Shown one piece after another: positions 26,544 to 36,830 of a stretch of 64,000 bases of DNA (position 1 is the first letter of the stretch; each line of letters starts with the position of its first letter). A program made the translations under genes and the position numbers. This stretch comes from Nitrosospira sp. Nsp14 (GTDB lineage Bacteria > Pseudomonadota > Gammaproteobacteria > Burkholderiales > Nitrosomonadaceae), in NCBI RefSeq assembly GCF_900113575.1, contig NZ_FOPV01000005.1, forward strand, positions 1 through 64,000, read 5' to 3'. The notes under the pieces are model-generated. The model was not told the origin of the DNA, did not search any database, and was given only the letters and a program-made list of their open reading frames with translations.

Positions 26544-27290
26544 TCACGAAAGCGATCTTTGGGTTGCAACTGTCAGACGAGACTCCTCCGGTTCGGCTGT
26601 GGCAGGGTCCGCCGGAATGCCGGTTTCCTGTCCGTAGTACAGTACGCCCAGCTTGATGCGTTCGCGCCCCGTTGCGACGCGGTGGTTGTTGGTGTCACGC
26701 AACGAATAAGCACAGCCACAGTACTCCTGCTGGTAGAAATTCTCGCGCTTGCTGATCTCGATCATGCGTGCCGAACCGCCGCCCTTTCGCCAGTTGTAGT
26801 CCCAGTACAGCAGGCCCGGATAGCGTGCCGCGGCGCGGTGCCCGCTGTCGTTGATTTGTTGCATGTTCTTCCAGCGAGAGATGCCGAGCGAGCTAGTAAT
26901 GACCGGAAAGGCGTGTTCGTGCGCATACAGCGCGGTGCGCTCGAAGCGCATGTCGAAGCACATGGTGCAGCGGATGCCCCTCTCCGGTTCGTTTTCCATG
27001 CCCTTGGCGCGCGCGAACCAATTGTCGCGGTCGTAGTCTGCGTCGATAAAGGGCACGCCAAACTGTTCCGCAAAACGGATGTTCTCGTTCTTGCGCAGTT
27101 CGTATTCCTTCAGTGGATGGATGTTCGGGTTATAAAAGAAAATGGTGAAATCGATGCCGGAGGCGAGCATTGCTTCCATCACTTCGCCGCTGCATGGCGC
27201 GCAACAGGAATGCAGCAGCACTTTGTCGTGGCCATTTGGCAAGGGCAGCGGATTACGCTTGAAGTCTGGTTTGTGGTGCATGTCGTTCAC
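26544..27290 (-). CDS. queH: Epoxyqueuosine reductase QueH
   Basis: 248 residues. QueH reduces epoxyqueuosine to queuosine in tRNA, the last step of queuosine synthesis, as an alternative to cobalamin-dependent QueG. The family's metal and cluster cysteines are all present: HSCCAPCS (C29, C30, C33), CTMCFDMR (C108, C111) and [10 protein letters not shown] (C191, C193). The core also shows [16 protein letters not shown] and [19 protein letters not shown]-terminal extension after about residue 230 is Glu/Ala-rich. The start overlaps the metR stop by four bases, so the two genes are probably cotranscribed from the metR promoter. Confidence 0.95.
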   Translation of the reverse strand: MNDMHHKPDFKRNPLPLPNGHDKVLLHSCCAPCSGEVMEAMLASGIDFTIFFYNPNIHPLKEYELRKNENIRFAEQFGVPFIDADYDRDNWFARAKGMENEPERGIRCTMCFDMRFERTALYAHEHAFPVITSSLGISRWKNMQQINDSGHRAAARYPGLLYWDYNWRKGGGSARMIEISKRENFYQQEYCGCAYSLRDTNNHRVATGRERIKLGVLYYGQETGIPADPATAEPEESRLTVATQRSLS

Positions 27291-28189
27291 CTTGGCTGAT
27301 TGCGATGCGCACGCGCCAGTTCGACGAAAGCGCGCAGGTAGTCAATATCGGCATCGCTATTGCGGATGCCCAGGAAAATCTGCTTGGTGATACCCTGTCG
27401 GCCCAGCTTAACTGGCGCGATGTCGAGCTTGTCGGCATATTCCTCGACCAGCCAGCGCGGCAGTGCGGCTACGCCGCGGCCGCTGGCGACCATTTGCAAC
27501 ATGATGTCAGTAGTCTCGATGGGTTTGTGCCGTTTCGGGCTGATACCGGCGGGCATCAGGAACTGCGTATAGATATCAAGACGGTCGATAGCGACAGGAT
27601 AGGTGATCAGCGTCTCATCGGCAAGCTGCTCTGCTTGTACGTAAGCCGCATGGCGCAGCGGATGCTGTGGGCCGACGCCCAGCACCTGCTCGTAGTCAAA
27701 CACGGGCTCGAAATGCAGGCCGGTCCTGTAGAGCGGGTCGGGTGTCACCAGGATGTCGATTTCATAGCCGAAGAGGGCGCCGAGGCCACCAAACTGAAAT
27801 TTTTGCTTGACATCCACATCCACTGCCGGCCAGGCGGCGAGGTAGGGCGACACGAGCTTGAGCAGCCATTGGTAGCAGGGGTGGCATTCCATACCGATAC
27901 GCAATGTGCCGCGTTCGCCCTGCGCAAACTGTACGAGGCGCTCCTCCGCATACAAGAGTTGTGGCACCAGTCGGTTGGCCACCGCAAGTAGATATTCTCC
28001 TGCCTGTGTGGAGCGCAGGCTACGGCCCTCGCGATGCCATATTGCCACGCCGAGCTGATCCTCCAGCTTGCGCACGGCATGGCTCAACGCCGATTGCGTG
28101 AGATGCAGTTTTTTTGCTGCGGCGGTCAACGAGCCGTGTTGCTCGACCGCGCGAACGATTTCAAGGTGGTCGCGTTCAAGAATGGCCAT
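27287..28189 (-). CDS. metR: LysR-type regulator, MetR-like
   Basis: 300 residues. N-terminal winged helix-turn-helix: [40 protein letters not shown]. The C-terminal effector domain includes [18 protein letters not shown] and [15 protein letters not shown]. MetR activates metE in response to homocysteine, and here the gene is divergent from metE with about 115 bases between them. That is the classical metR-metE arrangement. It shares its transcript with queH, a less usual partner. Assignment rests on both domain content and context. Confidence 0.9.
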   Translation of the reverse strand: MAILERDHLEIVRAVEQHGSLTAAAKKLHLTQSALSHAVRKLEDQLGVAIWHREGRSLRSTQAGEYLLAVANRLVPQLLYAEERLVQFAQGERGTLRIGMECHPCYQWLLKLVSPYLAAWPAVDVDVKQKFQFGGLGALFGYEIDILVTPDPLYRTGLHFEPVFDYEQVLGVGPQHPLRHAAYVQAEQLADETLITYPVAIDRLDIYTQFLMPAGISPKRHKPIETTDIMLQMVASGRGVAALPRWLVEEYADKLDIAPVKLGRQGITKQIFLGIRNSDADIDYLRAFVELARAHRNQPR

Positions 28190-28226
28190 GCCGTATCGTT
28201 ATGTATGAGTGAGGTTAATTGATGGA

Positions 28227-28262
28227 TGAAATAATACCATTTTTATTCATGAATTATGCGGC
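28227..28262. promoter_or_regulatory. Probable MetR-binding region in the metR-metE intergenic space
   Basis: The sequence around 28234-28258 holds an imperfect inverted repeat, ATGAAATAA-N8-TTATTCAT, followed by TTCATGAATTATG with a perfect TTCATGAA palindrome. MetR sites in other bacteria resemble TGAA-N5-TTCA. The position, between the two divergent starts, supports a regulator site; the exact operator is not established. Confidence 0.45.
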
Positions 28263-28303
28263 CTAGAATGGCGCTACTTTCCACTCGCTCAAGGCTAAAC
28301 ACC

Positions 28304-30598
28304 ATGACACTCACGCACAACCTCGGCTTTCCGCGCATTGGCGCCAAGCGCGAACTGAAATTCGCTCTCGAATCCTATTGGAAAGGGCAATCTTCTCGTG
28401 ACGAATTGAAGACATTGGGCGCCGAGCTTCGCCGCCGGCATTGGCAGGATCAGGCAGCGTTGGATCTCGTGCCGGTCGGCGACTTCGCCTTTTACGATCA
28501 GGTGTTGGACATGAGTTTCACGCTCAGCAACCTTCCGGAGCGCGTGCGCAGCTTTCACGGGGATGCGCTGGACAACTACTTCCGTGTGGCGCGTGGACGT
28601 TCGGCCGAGTCGGCCGATGAGCATGCCCACTGCTGCGGTGGTGTCGCAGCCGGCGAAATGACTAAATGGTTCGATACCAACTACCACTACATCGTCCCCG
28701 AGTTCAGCGCTACTACCGAGTTCAAGCTGGATCCCTCGCGTCTACTGGAGCAACTGGCGGAAGCCAAGGCGCAGGGCGTCAAGGCCAAGCCGGTGATCGT
28801 CGGTCCGGTTACTTATTTGTGGTTGGGCAAAGCCAAGGATGATTCTGACAAGCTGGCCCTGCTGGAGCGGCTACTGCCCGTCTATGCCGAACTGCTGGAG
28901 AGTCTGGCGGCCGCAGGCGCGGAATGGGTGCAGATCGACGAGCCTGTGCTTGTTACCGAGCTCGATGACGCTTGGGCGCACGCCTTCAACCTGGCGTACC
29001 GCCACCTCAAGTCTTGCCGCGTGAAGCTTTTGCTGGCCACCTACTTCGGCGCTCTGCAGGGGAACCTGCATCTGGCCGCCAACTTGCCCGTGGCTGGTCT
29101 GCACGTCGACACGATCAATGCGGGCAGCGAAGTGCGGAGCCTGCTCGATCTGCTGCCTTCCAATAAAGTCCTTTCGCTGGGCGTTATCAACGGTCGCAAC
29201 ATCTGGAAGACCGACTTGAACGCGGCGCTCGACTGGCTGCAGCCGCTGCACGAGCGCCTGGGCGAACGTCTGTGGATCGCACCGTCGTGCTCGCTGCTGC
29301 ACGTGCCGGTCGATCTGGATAGCGAGCAAAAGCTCGACGGCGAGATAAAGTCCTGGCTCGCTTTCGCGAAGCAGAAGCTCGATGAACTGAGCGTGCTCGC
29401 CACCGCCCTCAATCAGGGACGCGCCGCGGTACAAGCCGAGCTGGAAATCAACCGCGCCGCCATCGCAGCGCGTCGCAACTCGCCCCGGGTCAACAACCCC
29501 GCGGTCAAGGCGGCCATCGCCAAAATCGACGGCAAACTCGGCGAACGCAAGAGCCTCTATGCCCAACGCGCTGCCAAGCAGTCCGCGCGGCTGAAGCTGC
29601 CGAAATTCCCCACCACCACCATCGGCTCCTTCCCACAGACGGCGGAAATCCGCCAGGCACGCAGCCAGTTCAAGGCCGGCGAGATTAACGAGGCGGCTTA
29701 CAAGGCAGCCATGCAAGCGGAAATAGCCCGCAGTGTGCGCGAGCAGGAAGCACTGGGATTGGACGTGTTCGTGCACGGCGAGGCCGAGCGCAACGACATG
29801 GTCGAATACTTCGGCGAGCAGCTTGATGGTTACGCTTTCAGCCAGTTCGGCTGGGTGCAGTCCTACGGCTCTCGCTGTGTGAAGCCACCCATCCTGTTTG
29901 GCGACATCAGCCGCCCCAAGGCCATGACGATCGAGTGGATCAAGTACGCGCAATCCCTCACCGACAAACCCATGAAGGGCATGCTGACCGGCCCGGTCAC
30001 AATTCTGAACTGGTCGTTTGTGCGCGACGACCAGCCGCGCTCAGTGTCTTGCTACCAACTTGCGCTAGCGATGCGTGAGGAAGTGCTGGACCTGGAAAAA
30101 GCAGGCGTGCGCGTGATCCAGATCGATGAAGCCGCCCTGCGCGAAGGACTGCCGCTGCGAAAGTCGCAGTGGAAGGAGTACCTTGACTGGGCCGTCGAAT
30201 CGTTCCGCATCACTGCCAACGGCGTGGAAGACGAGACTCAGATCCACACCCACATGTGCTATTCGGAATTCAACGACATCATCGCGTCAATTGCCAACAT
30301 GGATGCCGATGTGATCACCATGGAAACCTCGCGTTCCGACATGGAGCTGCTAGACGTCTTCGACAACTTCAAATATCCAAACGAGATCGGCCCTGGTGTC
30401 TATGACATTCATTCGCCCAACATCCCAAGCGAGCAGCACATCGTCGAGCTGATGAAAAAAGCGGCCGAGCGCATTCCCCCCGAGCGCTTGTGGGTCAATC
30501 CGGACTGCGGCCTCAAGACCCGCCAATGGAATGAAGTGATTCCGGCGCTGACTAACCTCGTTGCAGCGGCAAAAACCTTGCGCGCCACGGTTGCCTGA
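28304..30598 (+). CDS. metE: Cobalamin-independent methionine synthase MetE
   Basis: 764 residues from the ATG at 28304 ([20 protein letters not shown]). MetE transfers a methyl group from 5-methyltetrahydropteroyl-triglutamate to homocysteine, making methionine without vitamin B12. The duplicated barrel is complete. Zinc ligands of the C-terminal half are visible: H650 and C652 in HTHMCYSEF and C735 in [11 protein letters not shown]. The TTIGSFPQT and [17 protein letters not shown] blocks are intact. An earlier in-frame ATG at 28256 would add an unlikely leader. Regulation by the divergent MetR is expected. Confidence 0.97.
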   Translation: MTLTHNLGFPRIGAKRELKFALESYWKGQSSRDELKTLGAELRRRHWQDQAALDLVPVGDFAFYDQVLDMSFTLSNLPERVRSFHGDALDNYFRVARGRSAESADEHAHCCGGVAAGEMTKWFDTNYHYIVPEFSATTEFKLDPSRLLEQLAEAKAQGVKAKPVIVGPVTYLWLGKAKDDSDKLALLERLLPVYAELLESLAAAGAEWVQIDEPVLVTELDDAWAHAFNLAYRHLKSCRVKLLLATYFGALQGNLHLAANLPVAGLHVDTINAGSEVRSLLDLLPSNKVLSLGVINGRNIWKTDLNAALDWLQPLHERLGERLWIAPSCSLLHVPVDLDSEQKLDGEIKSWLAFAKQKLDELSVLATALNQGRAAVQAELEINRAAIAARRNSPRVNNPAVKAAIAKIDGKLGERKSLYAQRAAKQSARLKLPKFPTTTIGSFPQTAEIRQARSQFKAGEINEAAYKAAMQAEIARSVREQEALGLDVFVHGEAERNDMVEYFGEQLDGYAFSQFGWVQSYGSRCVKPPILFGDISRPKAMTIEWIKYAQSLTDKPMKGMLTGPVTILNWSFVRDDQPRSVSCYQLALAMREEVLDLEKAGVRVIQIDEAALREGLPLRKSQWKEYLDWAVESFRITANGVEDETQIHTHMCYSEFNDIIASIANMDADVITMETSRSDMELLDVFDNFKYPNEIGPGVYDIHSPNIPSEQHIVELMKKAAERIPPERLWVNPDCGLKTRQWNEVIPALTNLVAAAKTLRATVA

Positions 30599-30821
30599 TC
30601 GTTTCACTCCTTGCGTCCGCGCCGAGAACAGCAGTCTTACCTTTCCTAGTCCACTGCTTCAGTCCGTGTACCGCCCGGTCCACGGACAACATTGGCGCGG
30701 TAGCCTTAGTCGATTCGGTGTTACTGACACTTCGTTGCTTCTACGGTTATGTCGCCCCTCTACTAACGGAAAAGGCCGCCAAGCGGCTGAACTCCGGCCT
30801 TATGAATTGAGGTTGGTTTTT
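30599..30821. other. Short gap after metE
   Basis: No gene seen. No clear terminator with a T-run was found after metE. Confidence 0.4.
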
Positions 30822-30896
30822 TTAACGCAATCCCAGGAAACTCAAAACGGCGATAATGACCACAATCAATCCGACCCACCAGATAATGCTGTTCAT
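30822..30896 (-). CDS. Small single-helix membrane protein (24 residues)
   Basis: The ATG at 30894-30896 follows TAAGGAGACGCC, a good ribosome site. The product starts MNSIIWWVGLIVVIIAVLSF and ends LGLR. It is one membrane helix with a short charged end. Such peptides of about 24-26 residues are widespread in proteobacteria; their role is unknown. The gene at 9369 is of the same class (both start MNSI, with a matching Trp in the first part). Confidence 0.6.
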   Translation of the reverse strand: MNSIIWWVGLIVVIIAVLSFLGLR

Positions 30897-31022
30897 GGCG
30901 TCTCCTTAATAGTAGTTATAGGTTGAAAATCGCTGAATCTTGAACAGCTTCAACACTACTCTTCCGCGCAGCAGTTTTCTGCGCGTCAGCGCACATAACG
31001 CTCATCAATAAGTCTCGAGGAC

Positions 31023-31355
31023 CTAGAAGAACACCCGCGAGGCGCTGCCACTCAGGCGCGTTACCGTAAAAAAATCGCGCTGTCCGCTCGCCGGAACGAT
31101 CGAGAACCGGTGGAGGGTTGTAATTCCAATTGTACGGACGGATACCATCTGTTCCCCCGGAATATTGATTCTGGGCAATAGAATTCTGAAGGTGGTGCCG
31201 CCTGTATCGACTGTCATCCGGATTGTGACGGTGACGAGCGTGCCGATTTCGTTATCGGCCTGACCGATCTCGGCGCCACTGAAATTGAGTGTCTGCTGCA
31301 GGTCCTGGTAGGTGAAATGCCGCTTGCCGTTTATGCCCATTGTCAAATAGACCAC
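31023..31355 (-). CDS. Orphan protein, paralogue of 22216-22614
   Basis: 110 residues. The start is MVYLTMGINGKRHFTYQDLQ; the later ATG at M6 is possible. The C-terminal 75 residues align with the 22216-22614 protein over their whole length, including GITTLHRFSIVPASGQRDFF, and both end in a hydrophobic -VF. The beta-rich domain has no known family. The N-terminal part differs, with QQTLNFSGAEIGQADNEIG here. The two paralogues are about 9 kb apart, on the same strand, each without an operon partner. Confidence 0.7.
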   Translation of the reverse strand: MVYLTMGINGKRHFTYQDLQQTLNFSGAEIGQADNEIGTLVTVTIRMTVDTGGTTFRILLPRINIPGEQMVSVRTIGITTLHRFSIVPASGQRDFFTVTRLSGSASRVFF

Positions 31356-31747
31356 GTGAAGACGTTTACCGCGCAGTTCGTAGGGGTTTGCCGCTGCGCC
31401 GATAACCGGGTTTGTTGCCGTGGGTCGCTTCTTTGTTTAAACCTTCGCAGCGCGGAGGGCGCTGCTTCCTTCATGCCCTTTTCATACCTTCTCTCCGTTT
31501 ATAGGCTGGCGACAGGAAATTACAAGGCAGCGCCGGTCAATACTTTAACGCGCGATTCGCACTTTGAAGAGGACCGGAGCACCAATCGGCATTGACGCGA
31601 CGTCATGTTTTTGGTTAAATCGGGGAGACAGAACAATCGTTCTGTGTCAGTTCATCAGATAGAACCATGCATGCGATGATCCTGGTAGCCCGGTAGGGGC
31701 CGTGATCCCGCTGCTTGAGCTGGCTATCGCGTGTACCCGGAGGGAAC
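31356..31747. other. Gap without a recognisable gene
   Basis: About 390 bases between divergent genes. No motif-bearing ORF. A short GC-rich hairpin, GCAGCGC...GCGCTGC near 31447-31465, is present without a T-run. Confidence 0.4.
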
Positions 31748-34255
31748 TTGAACAATTTGGTAGAGCTGGGTCGGGAGCGCGGCGCGGTGGCGGAGCAGGG
31801 GGCGGAGCTGGCCGACGTGAGCGGGCTGGTGCCCGCGCTCAAACGGCGCCATGCGCAGCGTATCACGGGTGAGCTCATGATTCCCGCACGCGCCGCACGT
31901 TTCGCGGAATTTCCAGATGGGCTTGACGCGCGGATTGCCGAGGGTTTGATCCAGCGCGGCATCAGGCAACTCTACAGCCATCAGCGCGAGGCGTGGGACC
32001 GCATCACGGCTGGCGAGCATGTTGTCGTCGTCACCCCGACAGCCTCCGGCAAGACGCTGTGCTACAACCTGCCGGTGATCCAGGCGGTGCTGCAACAGCG
32101 GTCCAAGGCTCTCTATCTTTTTCCCACCAAGGCGCTGGCCCAGGATCAGGTGGCGGAGCTGCTGGAACTCAACCTGGCGGGCAACCTCGGCATCCGTGCT
32201 TACACCTTCGATGGCGACACGCCGGGCGATGCGCGCAAGGCGGTGCGCACCCACGGGGATATCGTCATCTCCAATCCCGACATGCTGCACCAGGGCATCC
32301 TCCCGCACCATACGAAGTGGGCGCAGTTCTTCGAGAACCTGAAATTCGTGGTCATAGACGAGATGCATACCTACCGCGGGGTGTTCGGCTCGCACGTCGC
32401 CAACGTCATCCGGCGCCTGAATCGCATCTGCGGGTTCTATGGCGTCAGCCCCATCTATATTTTTTGCTCGGCGACGATCGCGAATCCGGGGGAACTGGCG
32501 AGCGGGCTGCTTGGCCAGCCCGTCGGGGTGATCGACCAGTCGGGCGCCCCGGCGGGGGAAAAGCACCTGCTGTTCTGGAACCCGCCCATGATCAACGCGG
32601 ATCTCGGTCTGCGCGCCTCGGCCCGCTCCCAAACCACCCGCATCGCCCGCAGCGCCATCAAAGCGGGGCTCAAGACCATCGTATTCGCCAATACCCGTCT
32701 GATGGTGGAAGTGCTGACCAAGTACCTGAAGGATGTGTTCGACAGCGACCCACGCCAGGCGCCGCGCATTGCTGCTTATCGCGGCGGCTACCTGCCCACG
32801 GCGCGGCGCGATACCGCAACGCGGCTGCGGGGAGGCGAGCTCGACTGCGTGGTGACGACCAACGCGCTGGAGCTGGGGGTGGATATCGGCGGCCTGGATG
32901 TGTGCCTGCTCAATGGCTTCCCCGGAACCATTGCAGGCACATGGCAGCGGCTCGGGCGGGCAGGGCGGCGCAATCGGCCCGCGATGGGTGTGCTGATCGC
33001 GACCAGCGACCCGCTCGATCAATACATCATCCGCAATCCGGAATTCTTCACGGCTGCCTCGCCCGAGCGCGGCTGCATCGATCCCGACCAGTTGTTGATC
33101 CTGATGGACCATATCCGTTGCGCAGCATTCGAGCTGGCGTTCCAGGACGGTGAACGCTTCGGCAGCGAGCCGCTGGCCGAGATGCTCGGCTATCTCGAAT
33201 CGCAAGGCGTGCTGCATCATGAAGGGCAGCGCTGGCACTGGATGGCGGACAGCTATCCCGCCAGCAGCGTGAGTCTGCGCTCGGTGGCGGACGGCAATTT
33301 CGTGGTGGTGGATGTGACTGGCGGCAAGCAGGACGTCATTGCCGAGGTCGATTATTCCAGCGCGGCATTGACGCTGTACGAGGGAGCGATCTACCTGATC
33401 CAGGCCAACCCGTGGCAGGTGGAGAAGCTGGACTGGGAAGGGCGCAAGGCCTTCGTCACCCGCACGCAGGCCGATTATTACACCGATGCGATCGACTACA
33501 CCAAACTCAAGATACTGGACTGCTTTGAAGAAGATAAGCCGTCAAAAGGGGCAAACGGGGCAAACGGGACGAACGGCATAGGCGCCGCAAACGAGGCGGG
33601 TGGGCTTTGCAGCCGCGGCGAGGTGCATCTGGTGCGCCGCGTTGCGGGCTACAAGAAGATACGCTACTACACGCACGAAAACGTCGGTTACGGCAAGGTG
33701 AACCTGCCGGATCACGAGATGCACACGACGGCGGTATGGTGGCAGGTCAATCCCGGCGTGCTGGAAGCTGCATTTCATGCCCGCTGGCAGGCGCTGGACG
33801 GGTTTCTCGGCGCCGCCTATGCATTGCATCACGTGGCGGCGTTGCTGACGCTATCGGAGCGGCATGACCTCGGGCGCGCCGTGGGCGATGGCGAAGGCAC
33901 TTGGTTTGCGAGCGTCGACCAGAATGGCCGCGGCAATCCCAGGAGCATCTCAGGCGAAACAGTCGAGATCAACGAGCGGCAATTCGTCCCCACCGTTTTC
34001 CTGTATGACAATTACGCGGGCGGCATCGGCCTTTCCGCGCCGCTGTTTGACCTGCGCCATGAAATCGTTTCGCGCACCATAGAACTGGTGCAGGACTGCG
34101 GCTGCCTGTCCGGTTGCCCCGCGTGCGTCGGCCCCATCCTCGCCTCGGACGAGAGCCGGGGTTACGCCCCCAAGCAGGCTGCCCTCACGGTGCTGAAACT
34201 GATATCGAATTCATGTGAGCGCCAAACCCAAACATTGGAGCCGGAGACGCCATGA
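31748..34255 (+). CDS. mrfA: DEAD/DEAH helicase with DUF1998 domain, MrfA (YprA)-like
   Basis: 835 residues if begun at the TTG at 31748 after GGAGGG; another TTG at 31715 is possible. Superfamily 2 helicase motifs are in order: PTASGKT with K102, DEMH beginning at D204, FCSATIANP, and the second RecA domain with VTTNALELGVDIGGLDVCLL and GRAGRRNRP. The C-terminal DUF1998-type region holds a four-cysteine cluster, CGC...CPAC, at C784, C786, C790 and C793, known to be important in MrfA. In Bacillus subtilis MrfA and MrfB remove mitomycin C adducts by a repair path independent of UvrABC. The stop overlaps the next gene by four bases. A Gly/Asn/Thr-rich insert sits near 33545-33600. Confidence 0.9.
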   Translation: MNNLVELGRERGAVAEQGAELADVSGLVPALKRRHAQRITGELMIPARAARFAEFPDGLDARIAEGLIQRGIRQLYSHQREAWDRITAGEHVVVVTPTASGKTLCYNLPVIQAVLQQRSKALYLFPTKALAQDQVAELLELNLAGNLGIRAYTFDGDTPGDARKAVRTHGDIVISNPDMLHQGILPHHTKWAQFFENLKFVVIDEMHTYRGVFGSHVANVIRRLNRICGFYGVSPIYIFCSATIANPGELASGLLGQPVGVIDQSGAPAGEKHLLFWNPPMINADLGLRASARSQTTRIARSAIKAGLKTIVFANTRLMVEVLTKYLKDVFDSDPRQAPRIAAYRGGYLPTARRDTATRLRGGELDCVVTTNALELGVDIGGLDVCLLNGFPGTIAGTWQRLGRAGRRNRPAMGVLIATSDPLDQYIIRNPEFFTAASPERGCIDPDQLLILMDHIRCAAFELAFQDGERFGSEPLAEMLGYLESQGVLHHEGQRWHWMADSYPASSVSLRSVADGNFVVVDVTGGKQDVIAEVDYSSAALTLYEGAIYLIQANPWQVEKLDWEGRKAFVTRTQADYYTDAIDYTKLKILDCFEEDKPSKGANGANGTNGIGAANEAGGLCSRGEVHLVRRVAGYKKIRYYTHENVGYGKVNLPDHEMHTTAVWWQVNPGVLEAAFHARWQALDGFLGAAYALHHVAALLTLSERHDLGRAVGDGEGTWFASVDQNGRGNPRSISGETVEINERQFVPTVFLYDNYAGGIGLSAPLFDLRHEIVSRTIELVQDCGCLSGCPACVGPILASDESRGYAPKQAALTVLKLISNSCERQTQTLEPETP

Positions 34256-35568
34256 GCCTGGCCCAGCGTCTCGCCCTGCTGAAAGGGAACAGGAATCCCA
34301 ACCCCAATGCCGACGGTACAGCGGACGGCAGAACAGACACCAACCGCGATGGGGCGGATGACGGCGGGATTCGGGCTGCGCCGTTACCGGAGCCGGCATC
34401 CGCTATTGTTCCGCTGGTTTCCCGCCTGAGGCGCCTTTACCTCGACGGCGGGAGCGACGGTTCGTCCTATACATCCCGGCGGGCAAAACGCAGCGACGCC
34501 GAGGTTGCCGCGCACCTGCGCGGTGACGTGATTGCGCCGGGCCTGATCCAGGTGATTCAGCATATTCCACTTGCAAGTTGGCATGGCAAGGTCGCATTTT
34601 CAGAGTTGGCGCAAGTGTCCCTCGCGGCGCTCGGCATGCCGGGTGAGGCCCTGCCGGATGGATTGCTGTTCCTGGATACCGAGACCACGGGCCTTGCCGG
34701 CGGCACCGGCACCTTGCCGTTCATGGTATGCCTTGCGCGTATCCAGGCGGAACAGTTGCAGCTCGGGCAATGGATACTGACCGGGTTCGCGGGGGAAGCA
34801 GCTTTGCTGGCGACGGTCTCCGGCTGGATCAGGCCCGCGGCTCACTTGGTTTCGTACAATGGCAAGAGTTTCGATGTGCCGCTGCTGGTTACCCGCTATC
34901 GGCTTGCCCGGCAAGCCGATCCGTTCGCGAACAAGGACAAGGCCCATATCGACCTGCTGCATCTTACACGCCGCGCCTGCGGGCACGGGTGGGAAGATTG
35001 CCGCTTGCAGACTGCGGAGCGGCGGCTGCTGGGGTTTATCCGGGAGGACGATTTCCCCAGTCACCTGATACCCCAGGCCTGGAGCGACTTTGTGCGCGGA
35101 GGAGGGGTGGAATCGTTGAACGCCATCGCGGAGCACAACCGTCATGACGTGCTGTCGCTCGGCGCGCTGCTGGCGACGATCGCCAGAATCTACGCCGAGC
35201 CTGGGCACGAAGCGGCCCATGCGCTCAAAATCGCGCAGAGCCATGCTGTTCGCGGCAATGCGCCGCATGCCATCGACCATCTCACCCGCGCCTGCCGCGA
35301 GCTGGACGAAGCGGCGCTTCTATTCCTGGCGAAGCTGCACCGGCAGCAGGGCCAGGACGAACAGGCGCTCGCCATCTGGCGCCAGCTCAGACAGAACAGC
35401 TGTGTTGCGGGGATTGAGGCCCTGGCCAAATACCAAGAACATGTCACACGTGAGTTCGAGGCTGCGCTGGAACTGGCGGAGGAATTGCTACGGTTGGACC
35501 CTGCCAGCCACATTCATGCAAAGCGGCGCGATCGGCTGTGCCAGCGGCTGGCGAGGCCGAAGGCATGA
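34252..35568 (+). CDS. mrfB: RNase H-like exonuclease with TPR-like tail, MrfB (YprB)-like
   Basis: 438 residues, start ATGA overlapping the helicase stop. After a flexible Asn/Asp/Gly-rich leader the exonuclease domain appears: FLDTETTGLAGGTGTLPF with D142 and E144, SYNGKSFDVPLL with N203 and D208, and HNRHDVLSLG with H295 and D299, giving a complete DEDD-type set. MrfB in B. subtilis is a DnaQ-like exonuclease acting with MrfA in repair of mitomycin damage. Residues 318-420 form helical repeats (HAVRGNAPHAIDHLTRACRE, LHRQQGQDEQALAIWRQL), as in YprB. Translational coupling strongly supports joint function. Confidence 0.9.
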   Translation: MSLAQRLALLKGNRNPNPNADGTADGRTDTNRDGADDGGIRAAPLPEPASAIVPLVSRLRRLYLDGGSDGSSYTSRRAKRSDAEVAAHLRGDVIAPGLIQVIQHIPLASWHGKVAFSELAQVSLAALGMPGEALPDGLLFLDTETTGLAGGTGTLPFMVCLARIQAEQLQLGQWILTGFAGEAALLATVSGWIRPAAHLVSYNGKSFDVPLLVTRYRLARQADPFANKDKAHIDLLHLTRRACGHGWEDCRLQTAERRLLGFIREDDFPSHLIPQAWSDFVRGGGVESLNAIAEHNRHDVLSLGALLATIARIYAEPGHEAAHALKIAQSHAVRGNAPHAIDHLTRACRELDEAALLFLAKLHRQQGQDEQALAIWRQLRQNSCVAGIEALAKYQEHVTREFEAALELAEELLRLDPASHIHAKRRDRLCQRLARPKA

Positions 35569-35825
35569 AGAATGTGTAATGGAGAGAACCGCGGGAGCAA
35601 AGGAGAAACCTGGGGGGAAACCCCGGGGGAAACGTCGGGGTCTGATGGCCTACCCCGACGCGGAAGCTATCTTGGCGATGAATCACTCCACTATCGACCT
35701 CGACCTTAATCGCGACCGATGCCGCAAAAGCATCCGGTCAATGTTCAAACCTGGTTACAGCGCTTGGCAGCAGCCAGTTGCCGATCAACCGGCATTGAGC
35801 ACGCGGGCGTCGCTATTTCCTCGCA

Positions 35826-36425
35826 CTATGGTTTTCTTGTGTAAATGATCTCCATCATCTTCATTTCCTTACCACCATGATGAGTCCCGAACATATCAAA
35901 CGTCTGGGTATTGTTATCGACAATCGTCCAGACGGCGCGATGGGTCATGTGTCCTCCGCCCGGCTCGGCATGTTTTCCCTTCAACGTGATGGTCTTGCCA
36001 TCGGCGCTCGCCGGACCTTCCATGATGAAGGTACCGGTACCCATGGTACTCATCCAGGACGTTACATAGTGCTTGAGAAGATTGTCGTAGCCGATTATCT
36101 CAAGTCCGGAGAAGGCCTGCCCCATCATCTGGCCGCTGTATTCCTGCTGAAGAAAACGGCCGTCCAGCAACATCTTCATTTCTGCGGAACCGGTGGATTC
36201 GACCGGCGGTTTACCGGGTTCCATCCATTCTTTCGTTTTGGTAGTCCAACTTCCGGCAAGGCTGGCTAACAGCTTATGGGGTTCGCCGGGCGTGGCCAGT
36301 TTCTTATAGAGTTCCATCTCGGCCTGCGGGTCCCTAGGTTGCGCCGCCTTGTCATCCTTCGCGTAAGCAACCGATGTCATCAGCACAACGTAGAGAGTAG
36401 CGAGGGTAAGTTGTATGGGTCGCAT
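35826..36425 (-). CDS. Exported DUF1579-family protein
   Basis: 199 residues from the ATG at 36423-36425, which follows the strong ribosome site AAAGGAGGAT. Signal peptide MRPIQLTLATLYVVLMTSVA with cleavage after YA. The mature part matches DUF1579: LLASLAGSWTTKTKEWMEPG, LLDGRFLQQEYSGQMMGQ, FSGLEIIGYDNLLKHYVTSW, MGTGTFIMEGPASADGKT and the end MKMMEIIYTRKP. The family is an all-beta domain of unknown function, often exported. It has no operon partner here. Confidence 0.88.
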   Translation of the reverse strand: MRPIQLTLATLYVVLMTSVAYAKDDKAAQPRDPQAEMELYKKLATPGEPHKLLASLAGSWTTKTKEWMEPGKPPVESTGSAEMKMLLDGRFLQQEYSGQMMGQAFSGLEIIGYDNLLKHYVTSWMSTMGTGTFIMEGPASADGKTITLKGKHAEPGGGHMTHRAVWTIVDNNTQTFDMFGTHHGGKEMKMMEIIYTRKP

Positions 36426-36539
36426 AGTATCCTCCTTTATAGAGTGAATCGGTTGATGGCACCAATTTCGCAATTTCCATACCGCCTTTGTCCACGTTTT
36501 TGTTACTTCCTGGGCGTAGCCGCTAGGGTAACGAGTACA

Positions 36540-36830
36540 TAGGGGAAAAAACTGCCGTTGGTATTATATTACTGTTATTTAAGAACATCTCTGTGCGGTC
36601 TCATGCAGAATAGCCCAGGATTAGTGAACTCCTCAGTCTCGCCTTACTTTAAGGGGTGATCCAGGAACTAACGTCGGCCGCCTTCGCTTGACCATTCCTG
36701 TGAGAATCCGTGCGTGTGAAGACCTAAATAGAACCGGACGCTGACCGATCAAGCCGTCCCGATTTCACAACCGTGTAGACCGCCAGCGAGACCGCAGCGC
36801 AGTCTCAGAAACTGATCGCCAATGACGTCG
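36540..36830. other. Gap with a short duplicated piece
   Basis: About 290 bases without a gene. Bases 36758-36792 (CCCGATTTCACAACCGTGTA...) resemble 36947-36981 inside the next gene (TCGATTTCACGACCGTGTAA...). This is a partial, diverged copy of the 3' part of the CorA-like gene, probably a relic of a duplication. Confidence 0.5.

Noticed and set aside
26370-27299. 309-residue ORF on the plus strand
   Set aside because: Antisense to queH, which has complete cysteine motifs; no own motif or ribosome site.
28871-29953. 360-residue ORF on the minus strand
   Set aside because: Antisense shadow inside metE.
31724-33238. 504-residue ORF on the minus strand
   Set aside because: It lies wholly inside the MrfA-like helicase gene on the other strand and has no family motif; it is a high-GC shadow frame.
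35580-35848. ORF after mrfB (begins MERTAGAKEKPGGKPRGKRR)
   Set aside because: Poor ribosome site and low-complexity basic start; no match recognised, so it is not annotated as a gene.
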